Assembly: GCF_013114825.1 (NCBI RefSeq)
Contig: NZ_JAAVLX010000004.1
Coordinates: 496,001 to 560,000, forward strand
Origin: Bradyrhizobium australiense
GTDB taxonomy: Bacteria > Pseudomonadota > Alphaproteobacteria > Rhizobiales > Xanthobacteraceae
Length of the DNA: 64,000 nucleotides
Reading direction: 5' to 3'
Shown here: positions 63,477-64,000 of the stretch, in pieces
Numbering within the stretch: position 1 is the stretch's first letter
How the letters are laid out: the number at the start of each line of letters is the position of its first letter
Made by a program: the position numbers and the translations under genes
The notes under the pieces: generated by a model
What the model saw: only the letters and a program-made list of their open reading frames with translations
What the model was told of the DNA's origin: nothing
The model's database searches: none

Positions 63477-64000
63477 TCAGGCCGCAAACTTGCCGCCAAG
63501 CTCATCCTCGATGTGGATGCGAATGATGTCGTCGAACGTCTTTTCCGCGGTGGTGAAGCCGAGCTTCAACGCCCGGTCGGTGACGAAATCGCGCGGCCAG
63601 CCGCTGACAATACCGATGATGGTCGGATCGGGCACGCGCTTGATGCGCGCCGTGACGTTCTTGCCAGCGACGCGGTCGAGCGCTGCGATCTGTTCGCCGA
63701 CCGTTACCGATAGGCCGGGCATGCTGAGGTTACGCCGCGGTCCCATCGCATTGAGGTCCATGGTGCCGGCGTGGATCAGAAAGCCGACCGCCGATTTCGG
63801 CGAGGCGTGCCAGTGCCGCACATCCTCGGATACCGGCAGCACCGCCTCCTCACCCGCGAGCGGCTCGCGGATGATGTTGGAGAAGAAGCCAGAGGCCGCC
63901 TTGTTCGGCTTGCCCGGCCGCACGCAGATCGTGGGCAGGCGGATCGAGATGCCGTCGAGCAGGCCCTTGCGCGTGTAGTCGTTGATCAGGAGTTCGCAGA
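63477..64000 (-). CDS. denD: D-erythronate dehydrogenase-like SDR, cut by the right edge
   Basis: The C-terminal 174 codons or so of an extended SDR enzyme; the frame is open to the right edge, so the true start lies outside. SIRLPTICVRPGKPNKAASG and FFSNIIREPLAGEEAVLPV are characteristic of DenD-type D-erythronate dehydrogenases and related epimerase-fold proteins. The catalytic Tyr-x3-Lys would be farther upstream. An apparent GTG start at 63923 is internal. The neighbouring kdgK and eda fit a sugar-acid pathway. DenD itself is an inference from these motifs. Confidence 0.75.
   Translation of the reverse strand, partial: CELLINDYTRKGLLDGISIRLPTICVRPGKPNKAASGFFSNIIREPLAGEEAVLPVSEDVRHWHASPKSAVGFLIHAGTMDLNAMGPRRNLSMPGLSVTVGEQIAALDRVAGKNVTARIKRVPDPTIIGIVSGWPRDFVTDRALKLGFTTAEKTFDDIIRIHIEDELGGKFAA

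Overview
The window looks like chromosomal DNA of a Bradyrhizobium-type alphaproteobacterium (Bradyrhizobium / Rhodopseudomonas group). The reasons are a GC-rich coding style, dense gene packing, many acyl-CoA pathways, a fused TRAP/TAXI transporter, phasins, and at least six families of palindromic intergenic repeats. The genus is an inference from protein style; no rRNA, tRNA or CRISPR array was seen.

Layout. 1-1346 is accessory DNA abutting the 3' end of guaA: the start of a DNA methyltransferase-like gene that runs off the left edge, and a frameshifted HNH endonuclease. This is the arrangement expected at a guaA-targeted genomic island. 1347-12121 is mostly housekeeping (guaA, a cupin, an RsmB-type rRNA methyltransferase, a MAPEG protein, a hydrolase, a metallophosphoesterase, a quinone-type oxidoreductase, guaB). 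12331-20129 holds a YqaE-like peptide, a DHA2 efflux transporter, two phasins, a Crp-like regulator, rlmE, a membrane-anchored hydrolase and ppx, which suggests a polyhydroxyalkanoate/polyphosphate neighbourhood. 20338-28637 is a set of single genes: an orphan molybdenum hydroxylase large subunit, a MaoC-like protein, a YaiI protein, an ABC-F ATPase, a D-threonine aldolase-like enzyme and a BaiN-type flavoprotein.

28779-37705 is a long minus-strand operon for valine (branched-chain acyl-CoA) breakdown: mmsA, isobutyryl-CoA dehydrogenase, 3-hydroxyisobutyryl-CoA hydrolase, mmsB, acyl-CoA synthetase, MaoC hydratase and SDR, with a divergent LysR gene. 37803-51089 is a catabolic block. A TetR gene with a clear operator faces an enoyl-CoA hydratase / FAD monooxygenase / DUF2783 trio with ATGA overlaps. 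An MFS carrier follows, then a biotin-dependent carboxylase whose transferase and carrier subunits flank an IclR gene, a TAXI-TRAP carrier, and a three-domain glutaminase. 51262-55634 holds tex, an Hsp70-like gene and a carboxymuconolactone decarboxylase-family gene.

56158-61793 is a second acyl-CoA cluster: DUF35 OB-fold protein, Cys-less thiolase-like protein, acyl-CoA dehydrogenase, CaiB/BaiF transferase and a true Cys thiolase-family protein. 61849 to the right edge is a sugar-acid cluster (eda, kdgK, denD, the last cut by the window).

The most interesting items are the guaA island junction, the DUF35/Cys-less thiolase pair (a possible acyl-CoA retro-aldolase), the carboxylase/IclR/TRAP divergon with no biotin carboxylase in view, three palindromic operators, and repeats that supply stop codons and last codons to neighbouring genes.
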